Shown: piece after piece, positions 23,701-38,700 of the stretch
Position numbering within the stretch: the stretch's first letter is position 1
How the letters are laid out: each line of letters starts with the position of its first letter
NCBI RefSeq assembly: GCF_040807025.1
Contig: NC_090946.1
Coordinates: 81,218,641 to 81,282,640 of the forward strand
Reading direction: 5' to 3'
Length of the DNA stretch: 64,000 bases
DNA from: Struthio camelus
Lineage: Eukaryota > Chordata > Aves > Struthioniformes > Struthionidae
Translations under genes and position numbers: made by a program
Notes under the pieces: generated by a model
What the model was told of the DNA's origin: nothing
The model's input: only the letters and a program-made list of their open reading frames with translations
Database searches by the model: none

Positions 23701-26700
23701 TGTTATGCTGAAAATTAAGGTTTCAAGAAGAATCTGTTCAAGATCTCCTCGTTGACTTTCCTCTCTTGAAAAACTAGGCATTAGGCAGAAGACAGAATAG
23801 TTCTTTTGACTTTGTGTTCCCTGGGAAATCAATGTATTATCATCTTCATATTCTGATGTTTCAACACACTGACAGATGCATAATCACATCAACCTCATTT
23901 TGAATTTGAAATACACACCAGTTGGACACTAGTGTCTAAAATTCAGTCTTTTAACATAGATTTAACAAATCAAAATGTCTTCTACCCAGCCCTTATTAGG
24001 GAAACTGTAAAACACATGCTCAGTTCATAGAACGTTCACTTGCATTATGCAAAGTTTTCTTGCAATTTTTTCTACCTTTCTAAATGCTACCTACTACATT
24101 TCATCACTTAGCTGATAATCCTAAAGTGATTCTTAACTGGCTTAGCACCACCAAGCCTCAAAAGACGCTTTGCATTTCCCTTCGAGCTACAAGAAGCCCT
24201 TACACTCCTTACACATTTATCTGTAGCTTGTTCATTTACTGGCAGCCTAGTGAACATTAACCAAGATCTGCTTTGTCTCAGGACTAGCTTTCCAGCACCA
24301 TGAAAGGCATTAAGGGTAATGTGACATATTTACAGCTCACTGCTGTTACAGTAACCTCTATGCAGCTCTCCATTCTGAGATTTACAATCAAATAGCTATT
24401 ACAACTCAAATCTTTGTAAAAGACAGACTTGCAGTTCAACGTATCTTCTGATCTTCTGTGACAGAACAGGTAACAGAAATATAAACATGCATACATTAAG
24501 GCATCAGATATGCAAAGAGCTGCTGGAGAGACTTTATTACTTCATCATTCTTTACATGAAAACTTTCCACTTAAATCAGACAAGAGACTTGCATCAACTT
24601 GCAGACTAATTCTCCTTCCTTCCCACTTCCTCCCATTTCTGTTTTGCAGGGGCTTACCTGGAGGAACAGAGTCCACATAACACTTCTGAGCCTGTTTTCA
24701 AATGATTCCTGGTACAATTGATTTTGATCATCATCTTCTTCTTTTACCAGCTCTAGCTCCAAGTTTGGAAAAAGGTGCCCTTTCCTCCCAGAAAGATGAA
24801 TAGGAGAAGCCTCATGACACTTCCTGGCCCTTTCTGGTTCCTTGTAGAGCCTTTTCCCTGGGAAGATTTGTATTATGGTGAACTAGAAGGAGAAGGAGGA
24901 GCAGAGCAACCCCGTACTTGCTCCTTAATTTATGGAGAAAAGCAAGACTTCATCCTTTGGGGAGGAATTTACTCCTGTTGCCAGGAAATGTAGTCTTTCT
25001 GATGTCTTTACCTTTCCTTTCCTGATTCATGATTTATATTTACTGCATGTTCCCTAACCCTAATGAATCTCCTTCCATTTATTTCTAGGACAGGAAGTGA
25101 AACAATAACAGGGTATCACTAAAGGGAAAATTACACTTGCTGCTCTTCTGCAAAATTAAGTACAGCTTTCCAAAAATTCATTCTTTTCTGATATTGTTCT
25201 CAAGCAGTTTCACTGAAATTTAGCAAATGGTTATTAAGGAAGCAGATGCTACCTGAGGAAGAGAAAAACTTCTTGAGATCATAGCCTTCTTGTATTCCTG
25301 AATCCTGTAGTTAACGGGACAGAATTAAATAGAAGCCAGAGAGCTTAGGGCTTATCAAATCATGCAACAGCATAGTTGGAAAAAAAAAAAAATCACAGGT
25401 GAGCTCCAGTTTACTAATATACTCACTCCAGGTAGCAGAGGCTATGTGGAAATCATAGCTTGGGTTATAGAGCAGTTCAACTGCAATAGGCATGGTGCAG
25501 CAACCCTAATTAGCTAGAACACAACACACACAGCTATTCTGTCTCTGGTGGGAAGACCTCTGCACCACAAAGACGTAGTCCTCACTAACAGAAAGCCAGA
25601 TGCAGCAAGGCTTTGAAGGCTGTGAAAGTGGTCAGAAATGGTAGGCCAGAAGGTCCTGAGCTGCATGTTTACTTCTTCACATCTAGGTTTCTCTCCCCCT
25701 CAATCTGCAGGCTTGCTAAATGAGAGGCAGGATACAGTTCAGCTGTGGTTAGCAGAGCTCATTTATATAGCAGACATGGCACAGCAAGCCTATAGCACAG
25801 GCACGGGAATCGTTTAGCCTGGCACGGCTAACCCTGACACACAGGATTCTCTGGCAAGACAAGACACTTTTCCAACTTTTTAATACTCTTGTATTTCCTT
25901 AGTCATTTGCAAGTCAACTTTGTCCAACCCTACAGCTCTGGAAGCTACTGTGTGCAGTTCTCTCAGTTAGAAGTGGGGCTTTAGCAACACTTTCACAGAT
26001 CATAAGCCTGTATGAAAGGCCACACAACACGTCATACAGAATCATAAGAATAAATAGGAGCAGTTTTGGTTATTTTCTTTTCTGATTGTTCTGAAAAGGT
26101 ACTTAGGGTAAAAACTTTCCTGCAGCTGTGGGAGGCAATTCAAACTGAATAACTGGCTGGATATTTGAATATGTGGCCGTTCTCAACCTGCCTTGATCAG
26201 TATGTCTGGTTTCTGTCTGAGCAAGCGGGAGTAAGCCATTTTGTAACAGAACTGTAGACTTTTCCTGAGAAGAACACTGCATTGGAGTGCAGTTTTTACA
26301 GCATGAGAGGGGAAATTGAGACAGGGAAGAAAGTGCAATTCTAAGCAATGTTTAATTGTGAGTATTTGAGAACAAAAAGTAACCTACACTAGGGTATGGC
26401 AACTTTCTACGATGAAGTTGGCATATGTTCGTGGTAAGACAGTTCCAAATAACAGTTACCTCCTTTTCTTTCATATAACAAAACTATACAAATATAGCAC
26501 CGAGTGCTTTCAGAAGCTTCTTGATTGTTATCTTTCATAGCAGTAGAGACAGAAAGCATCAAGTCTCATCCTCTAGCTAAATATGATTAAAGGCTCTAAA
26601 TTAGTTGTAGGTAAGAGAACAAATTTTAATGACTTAAAAAATACAGAAGAGTATACAGTAACTTAAATTGGGGTTTTTTTTACTTGCCTTGCAGAATCTC

Positions 26701-29700
26701 AGTTTCTCACATTCGTGATAAATTCCAGCTCATACATATTATCTTACCTATATTTTTTGCAATAGTTTTAAAGAGAGTTGGTACATATACCAGCCCATCA
26801 AGAACCTATGTCAGCAAAAAATTAATTAAAAAAAATTAATTAATGCCAGCTCCACCTATCATTTATAAAGGCTATCTAGTATCCCTATTTTCATTCATAA
26901 GACATATTTTATATTTGATTGCTGCTTCAGACTTCAGTTCTTACATTTAATGTTTCAGGAAGAAGAACTACTTATGAGAACAGGGAAAAAATCTCCTCGG
27001 ACCAGTGCTAAAAAATTAAATAGGCATTTTGCTGAGAGGTTTTCCTAAGCTCCTGCTTCCCAGTAACAGCCTCAAGTTTGTTAGGGAATCATCCTTGCCA
27101 TAGGAAAAGGGAGGATGATGCAAGAGGACTGTTCAAGTGTTTTTTTTTCTTTTTTTTTTTTTTTTTTTTTAAGTTAAGAAGGGCTAGGAAAGTAAGAAAT
27201 TTAAGAGTTAAGATTATATAGAAAGAATCTAGCCTTGCTCTAACATGTGCACTGACTGCATCCTATACAGCTCTTACACTGCCTTTGACAATATAGTATT
27301 TAAGATTCAATACAGTATTTAAGAGTGGGTGTATTAAATGATACGGTCGTGATCAACTACCAAAAAACACATACAAACCTTACCCTTGTGGCAAAGAGCT
27401 TATACTGGATGCTCAGAATAGAGTTGTCAACAGCAATCTCTACGGCATGCTTCACATATTCTGTATCAAGGGCACTGAGCATGTTGAAAGACAGACTGTG
27501 AACTTGGTGTTCAGAGAGCAGAGGGGAGGCTTAACAGGGCAGAAATGACCTGTGCCTGCAGCAACCTGTGTTATTAAAATAACATGCTGCAGCATCCTGT
27601 ACTGGCTTGAATGTATGGAGACTGATAGCTTTGTATCCAGACATTAAGGTCACATGCTGTTTTTCCAGAGGACCATACTTCAGCCATTTATACAACAAAG
27701 ATGACAAAATTTTTAGATTACAGCCAACCGAAATCTGGCATTTCCTACCTTTTAGAACTTCACTGTGCAATTCTAACGTGCTTGCAAACATAAAATACTG
27801 TCTCCGAACAACTATTCTGAACTCCAGTTCTCAGAAGGTAAACATCAGGCTATCAGAGGTGTGTATGTGAGAAATGACTGTTCTTATATATTTCCCCTTT
27901 CTTTAGGGAAGAAAAGCACAAGGTAAAATCCTAGTTATATTTACCACTTGCTAGCATTTCATTAAATAGAATGAAAACAAAAGTTTGATATATAACTCTG
28001 TCAAGCTGTAGCAAGCACAGAACGATAGATCAGGTTTCAATAAATGATGAGATGCTAGCATCAGGCTTGCTTTTGCTCCATTCTCAAAGAAGCATCTCAG
28101 ATTATGCACAGCTCAATCACTTCTGTCGATTTATAAACATTTTACAAATAGCCTCCTCTCAGGTGGTCATCCGGTTTTTCCTTTTTGGAGCAATGTATGC
28201 TTCATTAATAGAGAGAAAAGGGTACTCTTCACAAGGTATAAGCATCCTGGACTAACCATCCTTAAACATACAGGCTATGGTCAAAGACACGTCAGCTTTT
28301 TCTCTCCTGCAAAAATAAACTGCTACCAAAAAAACTGCCAGGAAATTATTATTGACAATATAATATCTTAATTAAACACTAACCAGTACTCGTCCTCCAA
28401 AGATGTAACCTTTATTTCCCAGCACAGCACATGTATGAGCTGCTCGAGGCTGTGGTGGATCTCCGCCCTGAAAGAACCAATATAAGATATTTCAGAATAT
28501 CATCAGCGTCAGCCGAGGACTAACAGCAAGTCAGTAACACAGAAACTGCAAAAGTAAGACCAACACGTATCATTATGCCAACAGAACTACAATTTCAAAA
28601 GGAAAGAATTTGTAGTGGTGTCCAAAACCCCAGCGATATTAGATGATATGCATAATTGCCAAAGACAACTTTAACTCAGTTCCCTCAGCTCCTCATGCTT
28701 AATGTATTCCCTCTTAGTCTGACTTATTAATACTTTATTCAAGTGAGACACATTAATTTCTCTTTAACTCTCAAGCATAAAGTTACAATAACACACCAGT
28801 TATTGCTGATATGTCCTGCTCAGCTTGATTTTTTCCAAGGTGCAAACTGGTATCAAAGTTTTCTACTGAATTCTTACGTAAGCTCACCAGCATTGTATGA
28901 GGCTCCGCGGTACACTATCATAGTAATTTCAATAAACAGAAACGCGTGCATTACCATTTTCCTGGGAAACCTCTGGGTATACATGCTTCTTTGGACGATT
29001 ATTAAAATAAAATAATTTATTTGCTGAAGAATACTGGTTCTGTTTATTTTAACAATTAGCATGATTACAATAAATTTGTTTAGATTTTTCAGCATTAACC
29101 TTTGAGCTAAAGAATAAGAGCAACTGCATATACGCAGCACTCAAAGAATGAGTGCATTACCTCATCATACTGAACACGTATCTTTACTTCACAAATAAAT
29201 AAAGGCTGAAGGCCTAAACTAACAATGGAAAACGTTAGGTATCTTTCTCCCTTGTGCTCTCAGTCTGCAAAAGCTGAATGGGGAACCAACATGGACTAGA
29301 CTTCAAGACAACTATGAATGACAATACATTGGACTAAAAGAATCATACAGACCTATCAGCTTTTTGAAAAAAGGAAAAAGGAGGAAGAAATCCCCCAGTT
29401 AGACCGTAACCTCTCACAGTCGACTCGCCGCTATCTGTGATAGTTTATCCTGTTTGCAGATGAATTTTACACAGATTAGAGCCAACCAAATGGCTTCACA
29501 GCAAATCAGTTCAGATAGACAGGGTTTGTTAACCTCAGTTTAGCACTATTAAAATGACTCACATGTTTCTGCAACACGCTCCCTGAAGACCATGTTTCCA
29601 GAAGGCCTTCGCTAGGGGTGATGCATCCTGAATACAGAGCTAGCCTGAGTTAATGGTTGTGCTCCAGCTAAGAAATTTTCCAGACCCAAAGCCCTGGGAA

Positions 29701-32700
29701 GGCAGTACAAGGATACCCAAACATTTTGCAGAATCAAAACGGTAGGAGACACTGCCATACCTCTGTACACCGCTCCTCAGCACCCCTCTGGTATTTCCAT
29801 TAAACTGATTTTCTATTTTCTGGAGTATTCTCCTGCCCAGTGACTTACTTCCAGTAATGGAGCATTGACAGTAATTTTATATCGCCAAGAGTTGTTTTAA
29901 AGCTTGAATATGAAGCTTTATCTCCTAATGCTTTTTGTCACAATGAGCTATTTAATAGTCATCTTCTCATCCATACAGATTTCCAACACCTCTCTGGCAC
30001 TGGCTATATTTTTTACTTCAAAACCACCTTACAGCAATGAACACCAGTCTAATAACATCCTGTGTGAAAATAATTCCTTTTATCAGTTTTGAATTTGCCA
30101 CATTTCAGATGCATTAAATATCCTCCTGTTATAAGTTATGAACCTGAGTAATACTAAGCATATTCGAATTACTTCCCCCATCCTCGATTTCTGGAGCTCA
30201 GTAACTATTCAAAAAGTAGTACAATCACAATTGCGTCACAAAACAAGACTTAAAAACCACTCACTCTAATTGCTGGTTGAGACCAAGTTTGTGTGTTTGT
30301 ATCAAAAACGTGAACATCATTATGCCATCCCCAGAATATCTGTCCTTCCTAAAAGAGAAGTTAAAAATTCAAAAAATGTATTTCATCTTAACATCTTTGT
30401 GTTTGTTAAAGGAGAAAAGCCTAGGAGTGATATAGCCAAACAGAAAATAAATCAAAATATGGAGAAATAGAAGTTAACATCTTTTTTAAGTGATTCAGCA
30501 GACTCAGGTCTATTTGAACATCAAGAGCATTTAGGATTCTTTCGGCTGATGACACTTTTGAAAATGGGCTCTAGATTCCTAAGTCAGTCAGGCAGAGGAG
30601 ACAAATTCTACCTTCTAATTTTTATTGTAAGATAGTGAGGAATAACTAGTCAGATTGCACAAAGTAATACATTTCTGTACGTCAATATTTAACTTTTGGT
30701 GTAAGGGTCTATATTCTCGAGTGAGTATTTATTTCTTGTTAATTCTTGTGCATGAATACTCCAATTAAATCAGCCCCTCTTCTAAAAACTGTAAGAAATC
30801 GTTATGGGAAAGAAGCTAATCCAGGCATCTTAAAGGAATGGTATTTACTTTGGATAACAAATAAAATAAATCAGCTGAAAGTATTTGTCAGGAAGGCTTG
30901 CGAAGCTATAAATATCCTACGGTTACTTCACGGACGTTGACTCTAAAATTTTGTGCGATTTTCATATTTAATTTAAAATAGTGCCTTCCTTTCTGCTTTA
31001 ACAGCATTTTTTCCGTCACACTCGAAGCCTAGAGCTGGGTACTTGGAATACACTGAAAAAAACCCCAACGTCCAATAGCGGAAGCTTCAAATTTAAGTAA
31101 AAGATTCAATTTTGCATTTCTGCTGATGCTACAAATAAAAGAAAAGTTAGAAAGATTTTCATACCTTCTGAACATAGTATAAAAGATTATGTTTTGACCA
31201 TCAGAAAGGACAAAGCACTCTGAACAGTAACAGCTCGCTTACCCAAAATGCATCATGGACATCAAAACAGTCACTCAGTTCATTGTGCTTCCTACAGCCA
31301 TAGCCACCAAAATATATCAGCCTAAAAGAACAAAACCAAAAAAATCTCTTAGTTCTAAAGCTGTTTACTTTTTTAATCTAAAGCTGTGTTTTTAAATAAC
31401 ATTCAAATGAATAAGCTGCAACAATTAATTTCAAATTTTGGTTTGCCTTCTGTACTATTAATAACATAAGAAAATAAAAGTACTTCATACAGCACACAAC
31501 TACACGGAAAGCCTTACCAAGATGAAGGTAATATTGTTACACTCCTGAACATGCCTGATAGAAGCCCACAGAAGCAAGGAAGCAAGTTTAAGAGACCTCA
31601 GAGTCCCTATACTCTGTTCCTCCATCCACAAGCTTATCACGACTGCGTATTCAGATACAAAGCTCAAAATGACACATAACATACAAGACAGTGAAACCCC
31701 TATGCTTCTGCTAGGGTTCTTATCACTTTGCACTGACTTTCCTGCGCTTCTGCTGCATATGTTAGCCATACATATTTTTACCAAAAACGTTCCCAAAGTT
31801 CAGCCCACAGACTGCTTATGACCCACAAAGCCTTTCTCTAACTTATAAAGAGATTCTTTTAACCAAGTACTACTGAACATAAGGGTATTGTGTTGCAAGT
31901 ACTGTTACACACCTCCTAGCCTAATATTCCACCCATGAAATGGCCATCCATAAGTAATGGTTCCTAAAGTTTTGTTTAACTTCAACATTTGAGGATATGT
32001 GGTATTGTTGTTAGTGATCTTGGGAGAAGGCAATTTGGGAAATGATGGTATGGTGAAGGTCATTCCAGACTGACATTCCTAGGGAAACAGAGTTACTGAA
32101 AGCATTGTGCAATATACCAAGACATCCTGATCTGCAAATGCACATTGTGTGAAATGTTATGGTTTACTTTTGAAAAGGTGCATAGCTTGTCCCCAGATAG
32201 TCTTGTTAAATAAAAAGGTTATGTTAAGCTACATTCTGCCACCTGAAATAGGCGACCTTTTCAGTATACAGATTACACGAGACTCTGAATAATCAACTTA
32301 GTTTTGAATAATCCTGCATTAATAGCTAAGGAAAAGCTGTTCAAACACATGTAATTTCACATATGTCGCAGTTAAATTAGCGTTACAAAATCAACATATA
32401 GTATTGACACATTATATTTATATAATACCTATATTTTGTGTTCACTGTGTATCATATTCTTACTTGTTTACAATAGCTTTCATATCACATCATCCACATG
32501 TTACTTGTGACCAGATATGCCACAACATCCAGATACTTTCCAGAGTAAACAGAAAATCTGGAGTAAAACAGTTATTTATGTATTTATTTTCCAAACATGC
32601 TCAGTAACTTTTACTGCACAAGTATCTAGGCTGAATTGGCCCCTTATATTATAAAGATACTCACTGAAATGTCCTTGCAATTGTCAATATTTTTATGTTA

Positions 32701-35700
32701 TTAAAAATCCTTGAAAATATGTCAAATATACATTTTATTGCAGGAAATACCAAAAATTCAGTGTATTTTTTTACACTGATTTTTTAATACGTGTTAAAAT
32801 TAAAAATATAAGTAACAGATGCATAATGACTTTCATCTACAATCTCAAAGCATTCCAGAGACATTCATTAAATTTCCCAGTCCTCTCCTAAAGCAGGCTT
32901 GTACTTACCATTTTCTCAGTTTACAGGTGGAAAACTCAGCTACAAAGTTGTTAGGAGAGTTACACAAAATCACATAGCAAGTCCAGCTAAGAATTAAGAG
33001 TTTCATGAATCCCAAACCTGCGTTCTCCTCACTTTATAATACTTCCTGTCTGCAGTTAAGACATATTAAATATTCTTAAGGGGTTACCTGTCCTTATACA
33101 CCCAGCAGGAAAGCTTGTCACGTGGCGTAGGAGGTTGACCTTTAAAATTTGTAATTTTTTTCCACCTATAGGTTCCGTTTTTTGTTCGCAAATTAACATA
33201 ATACAGCTTAAAAGAAAAAAATAACATTTTCAGTACAAATGATGTTGAAGAATCAAGCACAGATCAGCAATGAGTAAGAGCAACCCCCCCCCACCCCCAG
33301 AACACCCTACTTCCTTTTAAAAAAGGAAATGACAGTGAAGTTTACACTACAGCATACAGGAAGAGCCTGATTCATGACAAAAACACAGTTAAAGCATAAG
33401 AACTAGCAGCAAGTTTCCTTCCCTCAGCTCTGTCAAACGAGTCCAGTAAAATCCTGCTCCTTCCAGAGTCAACCGAAGCCTTGCAAAAAACTTCTGCCAG
33501 ATGAACAGCTCGTTCATTTCAATACTATTATCCTTCAGGAGTTCTATCTAACCTAACGAGTACATACACACCCAAATCAGTATTGTTTGTGAATAGAGTA
33601 CTAAACTGAGATGTGATTATAGGCCTCATTTCAGTTATTTTCTATTATTTTCTACTCTGGACTGAACTCTGACTTCATTTACACTAATTGACAAAATAGC
33701 TCATTTCCTCCTCTACTTTGCTACTTACTAGTCTTCAGTTATTAGGAAAAGTAGCAGCTATATTTTAGCTTTAATTATTACATGACTGTATAAGAAAGGT
33801 AGTCATCAAAGACCAAAAATAAAATCGATACATATGAGATAAATTTAAATTATGCTTGCAAATCTGTTTTTCAACCCCCCAAAAAAAAGGAATCAGGAAA
33901 GCAAAAGCAATTTTTAGAAACAAAACCGGGGAGTTTAATACACTGGGTCTGAAGCTAAGGGTCAGTGAAAATGCCCAGAAAAATAAATGGAGTTAAACTT
34001 CAGAACAAAAACTATAAAGTTACATGCCAGTTTAAAGTCTTTTAGAAATACACTTTTTCTACAGAACCAAAGCTTTTCCTTAAATTTCTCAGTTCAAATG
34101 TAAAGTACACCTGATAAAACAGTAAGAAGTTCAGCATTACTACTCATTCAAATTCAGTATGTTCCAAAAGAAAATAATACAATACCCGATTACTGTATCC
34201 TTTATCATCAAATCCACCAAATATGTACAGCTTCCCATTAATGCTTGCCCCACAACTTCCTGACATGGAGGTGGGTAACTCTCCTTCCATCAGGTGCATT
34301 GTCCTGCAATATAGCATACATATCAAGTCTTAGTGGGTTTGGAAGCAGCATTGTAAAAGTAACGAAATCAAAACAGATGTAGTAATATTTTTTTATATTT
34401 AAAGCTTTTATTGGGAAATATAAATATATAAAACAGTTGCAATGTTTGCATAAATAGCACTAGAAACTGCAGCTGATGTATTAAGTCAGATCCTATGGTG
34501 TAAGAGTACTTTCACATGAATATTATGCATACATTAAGATGCACCTTCATTTTTCTGAAGATGAAGCCCATATTAAAAGAGCATCGGTAGGGCTGAAAGA
34601 GGAGTTACTCAAAAATTTGAAATACTATTAATGTTAACTTCAAAAAACCCTGAAAGGAGAACATGGTATTACTGCTGTTTCACAGATTGAAAACTGAGGC
34701 ACAAGTAGAAATAAAGGTCAGAAGTACTCACTAATTTTGGCAACCATTCCGTCACTCCTAAAACTGGATTTTGCACTGTATTCGGTATAACCAAAAGTTT
34801 CAATAATGTCAGTTTTAACAATGAGGACTCTGTTCTTCCACAGTTAGTAGCATTTCCTAACCTTTTCCTTGTTAGTTTCATTTACAAACCAGTCACTTCC
34901 TGCGAAACAAATTCTAACATCGAGCAATCTCAGGCACTACCTAACTATATGATGAAACTGAATTTTTGCCAAACTCATGAGCCCAATCGCTAGGCCAGGA
35001 CTGCACTCAGAATCATCACTCCACGCTTGGAAACAGCTTTCCTAGAATCTTGAATTTCTACAGAAAATAGGGACCTACATATACTTATCTGCCTACCTCT
35101 ACCTCGCTCCCTCTCTCACACAAAGACACATACAATGTGACTTGTTTAGGATTTGCAGCTTGTTTTCACAGCTTCAGTGAAAACTCAGTGCTGGCACTCC
35201 AATTCCTTGCCCCAGCTTTGCTGCTGAAGTCTCAGTTGCTTTCACCCCACAGTTTCTTGTCAAAGTTTCCTTCCCCTGCCACTCCAGTTCCTTTTTCTTA
35301 GCTCTTCATGCAGTCTGACTCTGAGCCCTCCAACTGGGTCCCTAGCCAAGTCTCCCTTCTCAATTATAGTATCTCACCCCACTTCAAAGCCTAATTCTAG
35401 TTTTTCTTCCCCTTGCTTGTTCTAATTCTAACTTCTGGTCCCAGTCAATTCCATTCATTCCCTTCTTTGATGCATCTGACTTTAGATCAGACGGCTTCCT
35501 ATTGTATCACTGGTGACCATACAGAAGAAAAATACTCCTACAGCTTTCGATTTCAATGTTTGACCTTCCCCAACCTAAAAGAACTGGAAGCAGCCATTAA
35601 AAGGAAATCTCCTAAAAAGGAATTCCTAAAAGAGGCCTAAATCACCAGATGTGAATGATGCACGTGTAATCTGTCACTACTGAAAACTGCTCACTAACAG

Positions 35701-38700
35701 CTTCTCGGGGCAAATACCAAATACCTTTGTTCTGGCATCAGCACTGCCATAGGCAGGCCTACCTTCTTTCTCTGCTCTTGCTCTCTCGTTCCTGTTTGTT
35801 CCTGTGTCATGCTGTGCACTTGGTTGTACGTATTTGACTGTTTGTGCTGTAAAATTAATGAGATCAGGAACTGATCCAGGTTAAAAATAATCCCTCCAAA
35901 AAGAAAGGTTATATTTAACCCAGATCATTTCCCTGATGCAATTCCCTGCATGACCATATAAACAGCTGTACCAGTACAACTGCTAAGGGGATATCAGTGG
36001 TGAAGAACAAGAAAGAAAGGGTATGAGGTTTCTTTAGCTAACCTTTGACCAAAAGCAGCAGACATCAAACCGCAGCCTCAGTGAGAAAACAATGTTCAAA
36101 AAGGCTAGTAAAGACATGCTAGAACTTCTTAGCTAACCATGCGCAAACTGCTGTTTTCAAAGGACAGTGCCTTGGCCAAATGGATGTGGAATGTCATACA
36201 CGCAGTAAGATACCTTCTTGATCTGATTTTCCCTTTTTCGGCAATTTTTCCCCCTTTTCCCTCGATTTCAAATTGTTGCTTTAAATATGGGGATGCAAGA
36301 AATTTTCTATAAATAGGTGGGAGACTAAAAAAAGAACTTTCACAAAACACATTTGAGCCCGAATGGATATTACTTTACCAGACTGAAAGCAACTGGTATA
36401 ACAGCAACTACTGGCAAGCTTTAAAAAGGAGCATTGTTATCACTGCCCAATATGTGAACACAATAAACATAAGATGTAAATACTAAATTGCTGGTGATGT
36501 GCAAGAGCAGGTTCTCGTTTAGCTTGACTGTTAAAAATGAGTTATGTAGGCAAATACGTAGTTAAGAAATTACAAAAAAATATATAACTGTAAATAGATC
36601 AAGCACACAAGTATCTAGTGTTTAAGTATTCATTTTAACTTAACAGGTACTATAAGAAGAACAGAGCTGAAATAAATGTGCAAGTATTGCACCCGTTTTA
36701 ACAACAAAGCCTTAAGCTGGCCATTTAAAACATCCTCTCAGAAAAAAACAATCATCCGAAAGGAATTAATGTATTTCTTAGAGTAATTTGTAAGTACGTA
36801 TGCCCGTTCTTAAGTCTTCATGAAACACCTGCTATTTGAACTCCAAAGAACATGAACAAGAGCTCATTTATGTAACTGAAATAAGTCTTTAACCCACAGC
36901 TAACTGTAATCTACATAAATAACAATGTTATATATTAATTAAATATAAATAATGCAGTTTACCATAACCCACTATCCATTTCATAGATCCAGAGCTCATC
37001 ATTAGGCAAATACACTTCATTTTCTTCAATTGACTAAAACAAAAGAAAAATTGCAAATGTTAAATCAATTATGTATTATACACCATACTTGTTAAAACAA
37101 ACTATCAAATCATGTTACTCAGCAACATTAAATAATCTCAAGGAGACAATCTACAAGTGGATAAGTTGTACCTCAACACTATTTCTTGGATCATTAAACG
37201 TTTAAACAGTCAGCTCAGTAATGCTAATATTTTACATTTTATATTAGAAATGTAAAAAAATGTTTCTCATTTTTAAAGCTATTAAAAATACTGTGTGTTA
37301 AGTATTTCCTTATATCACTGAGTTTTGTTGATTGTTAGGAATATCTTTAATCACAGAATCACAGAATCGTTTAGGTTGGGAAGGGACCTCTGGAGATCAT
37401 CTAGTCCAACCTCCCTGCTCAAGCAGGGACCTCTAGAGCGTATTGCCCAGGATCACTTCATTACTCACTTTAAAGCATGAAGATCATAAAAATGAAATGC
37501 GGCTTATTAGTAAATCAGAGGGAGGGAAAAAAGTGTTTCGATAGTCAAAAAGCAATATAAATACAAGAGACAATTTGTAATAGTAATAAAATAGCACAGG
37601 TGAACAGCTAAGCAGTCAGGAAATCTGCACTATTCTTACTAATAACTAGCACAACAGTAGCCGTAACACGATCAGTGATCAAAAAAAAACTTTCTCGGGA
37701 GACTGGCAAATTGTCCCAGATGGACAACAATCCTCCTCTATTAAAATGAGGTTAGTAAAGAAGTATTTTTTAGTTCTACATATGATCACTCTGAGCACAT
37801 TTGGCTGTACTGTTATCCTACCAAACTCCAAATATGTAACACTAAAGATGAGCATCAAAGTTTTACTTTTGTTCTTTTTTTTGTTTGGGTTCTTTATGAA
37901 AAAAGGGTTTTTCCTTCACATAAAGGATTTTTTCTAGTTCTACCACCCCTTTTTATCATCTCCAGAAATCAAGACTTTGTCAAACTCTGTGGACGAGTAA
38001 AGAACTGATAAAATAGCAGCGAAACTCAACAACTGGATAAAAAGTCAAGAGAAAAGTACTAATTTTAATAATTGGGAGCTTAATTCCTGAGGCCCGGAAG
38101 GGCACCGATTTCACAATCTGTGTTTCTCCAAGAACAATATGTCGCAACATAAAACAGACCAGATGTGGAGTTCCTGAATTGAAACTCATTATTTTCTGCT
38201 TTGGGAGATACTGTTAATTAGGAGGCATTATAAGCATAATGGAAAAAATACACAGACAAGTATACCCGAAAAGCACAAAAGGAAGTTACTTGCAGTGACT
38301 GAAGGAAGGTGCTTAAAAGAACAGAATGTCACATATAAAAGTGCTTCACTATGTCATAACATGAAGCAGCAGCTTAATTTATCTGTGGAAAACACATCTA
38401 TGAGGACTCCTAAACAGAGGCCACATTAGAAAGAATAACGATTTGGGAAATAACGATTAGGAAGAGTAACAAGCAGGGAAAACGAAGTCTGAAAGAATGC
38501 AACTGCAGAACTCAGCCCAGAAAACAATAATGTCATTATTGACTTAGCATCAGAGACAGAAAGAACTGACACTGTCGGGGAATAAACAGCCAGACTTGGT
38601 AAATAAAAAAAAAAAAAAAAAACAACCTAGATTAAAAGGGAATGAGTATGAGCAGAAGAAGCTAAATACAAAAGTTAAATTTATTTAACCGATTAACAAT

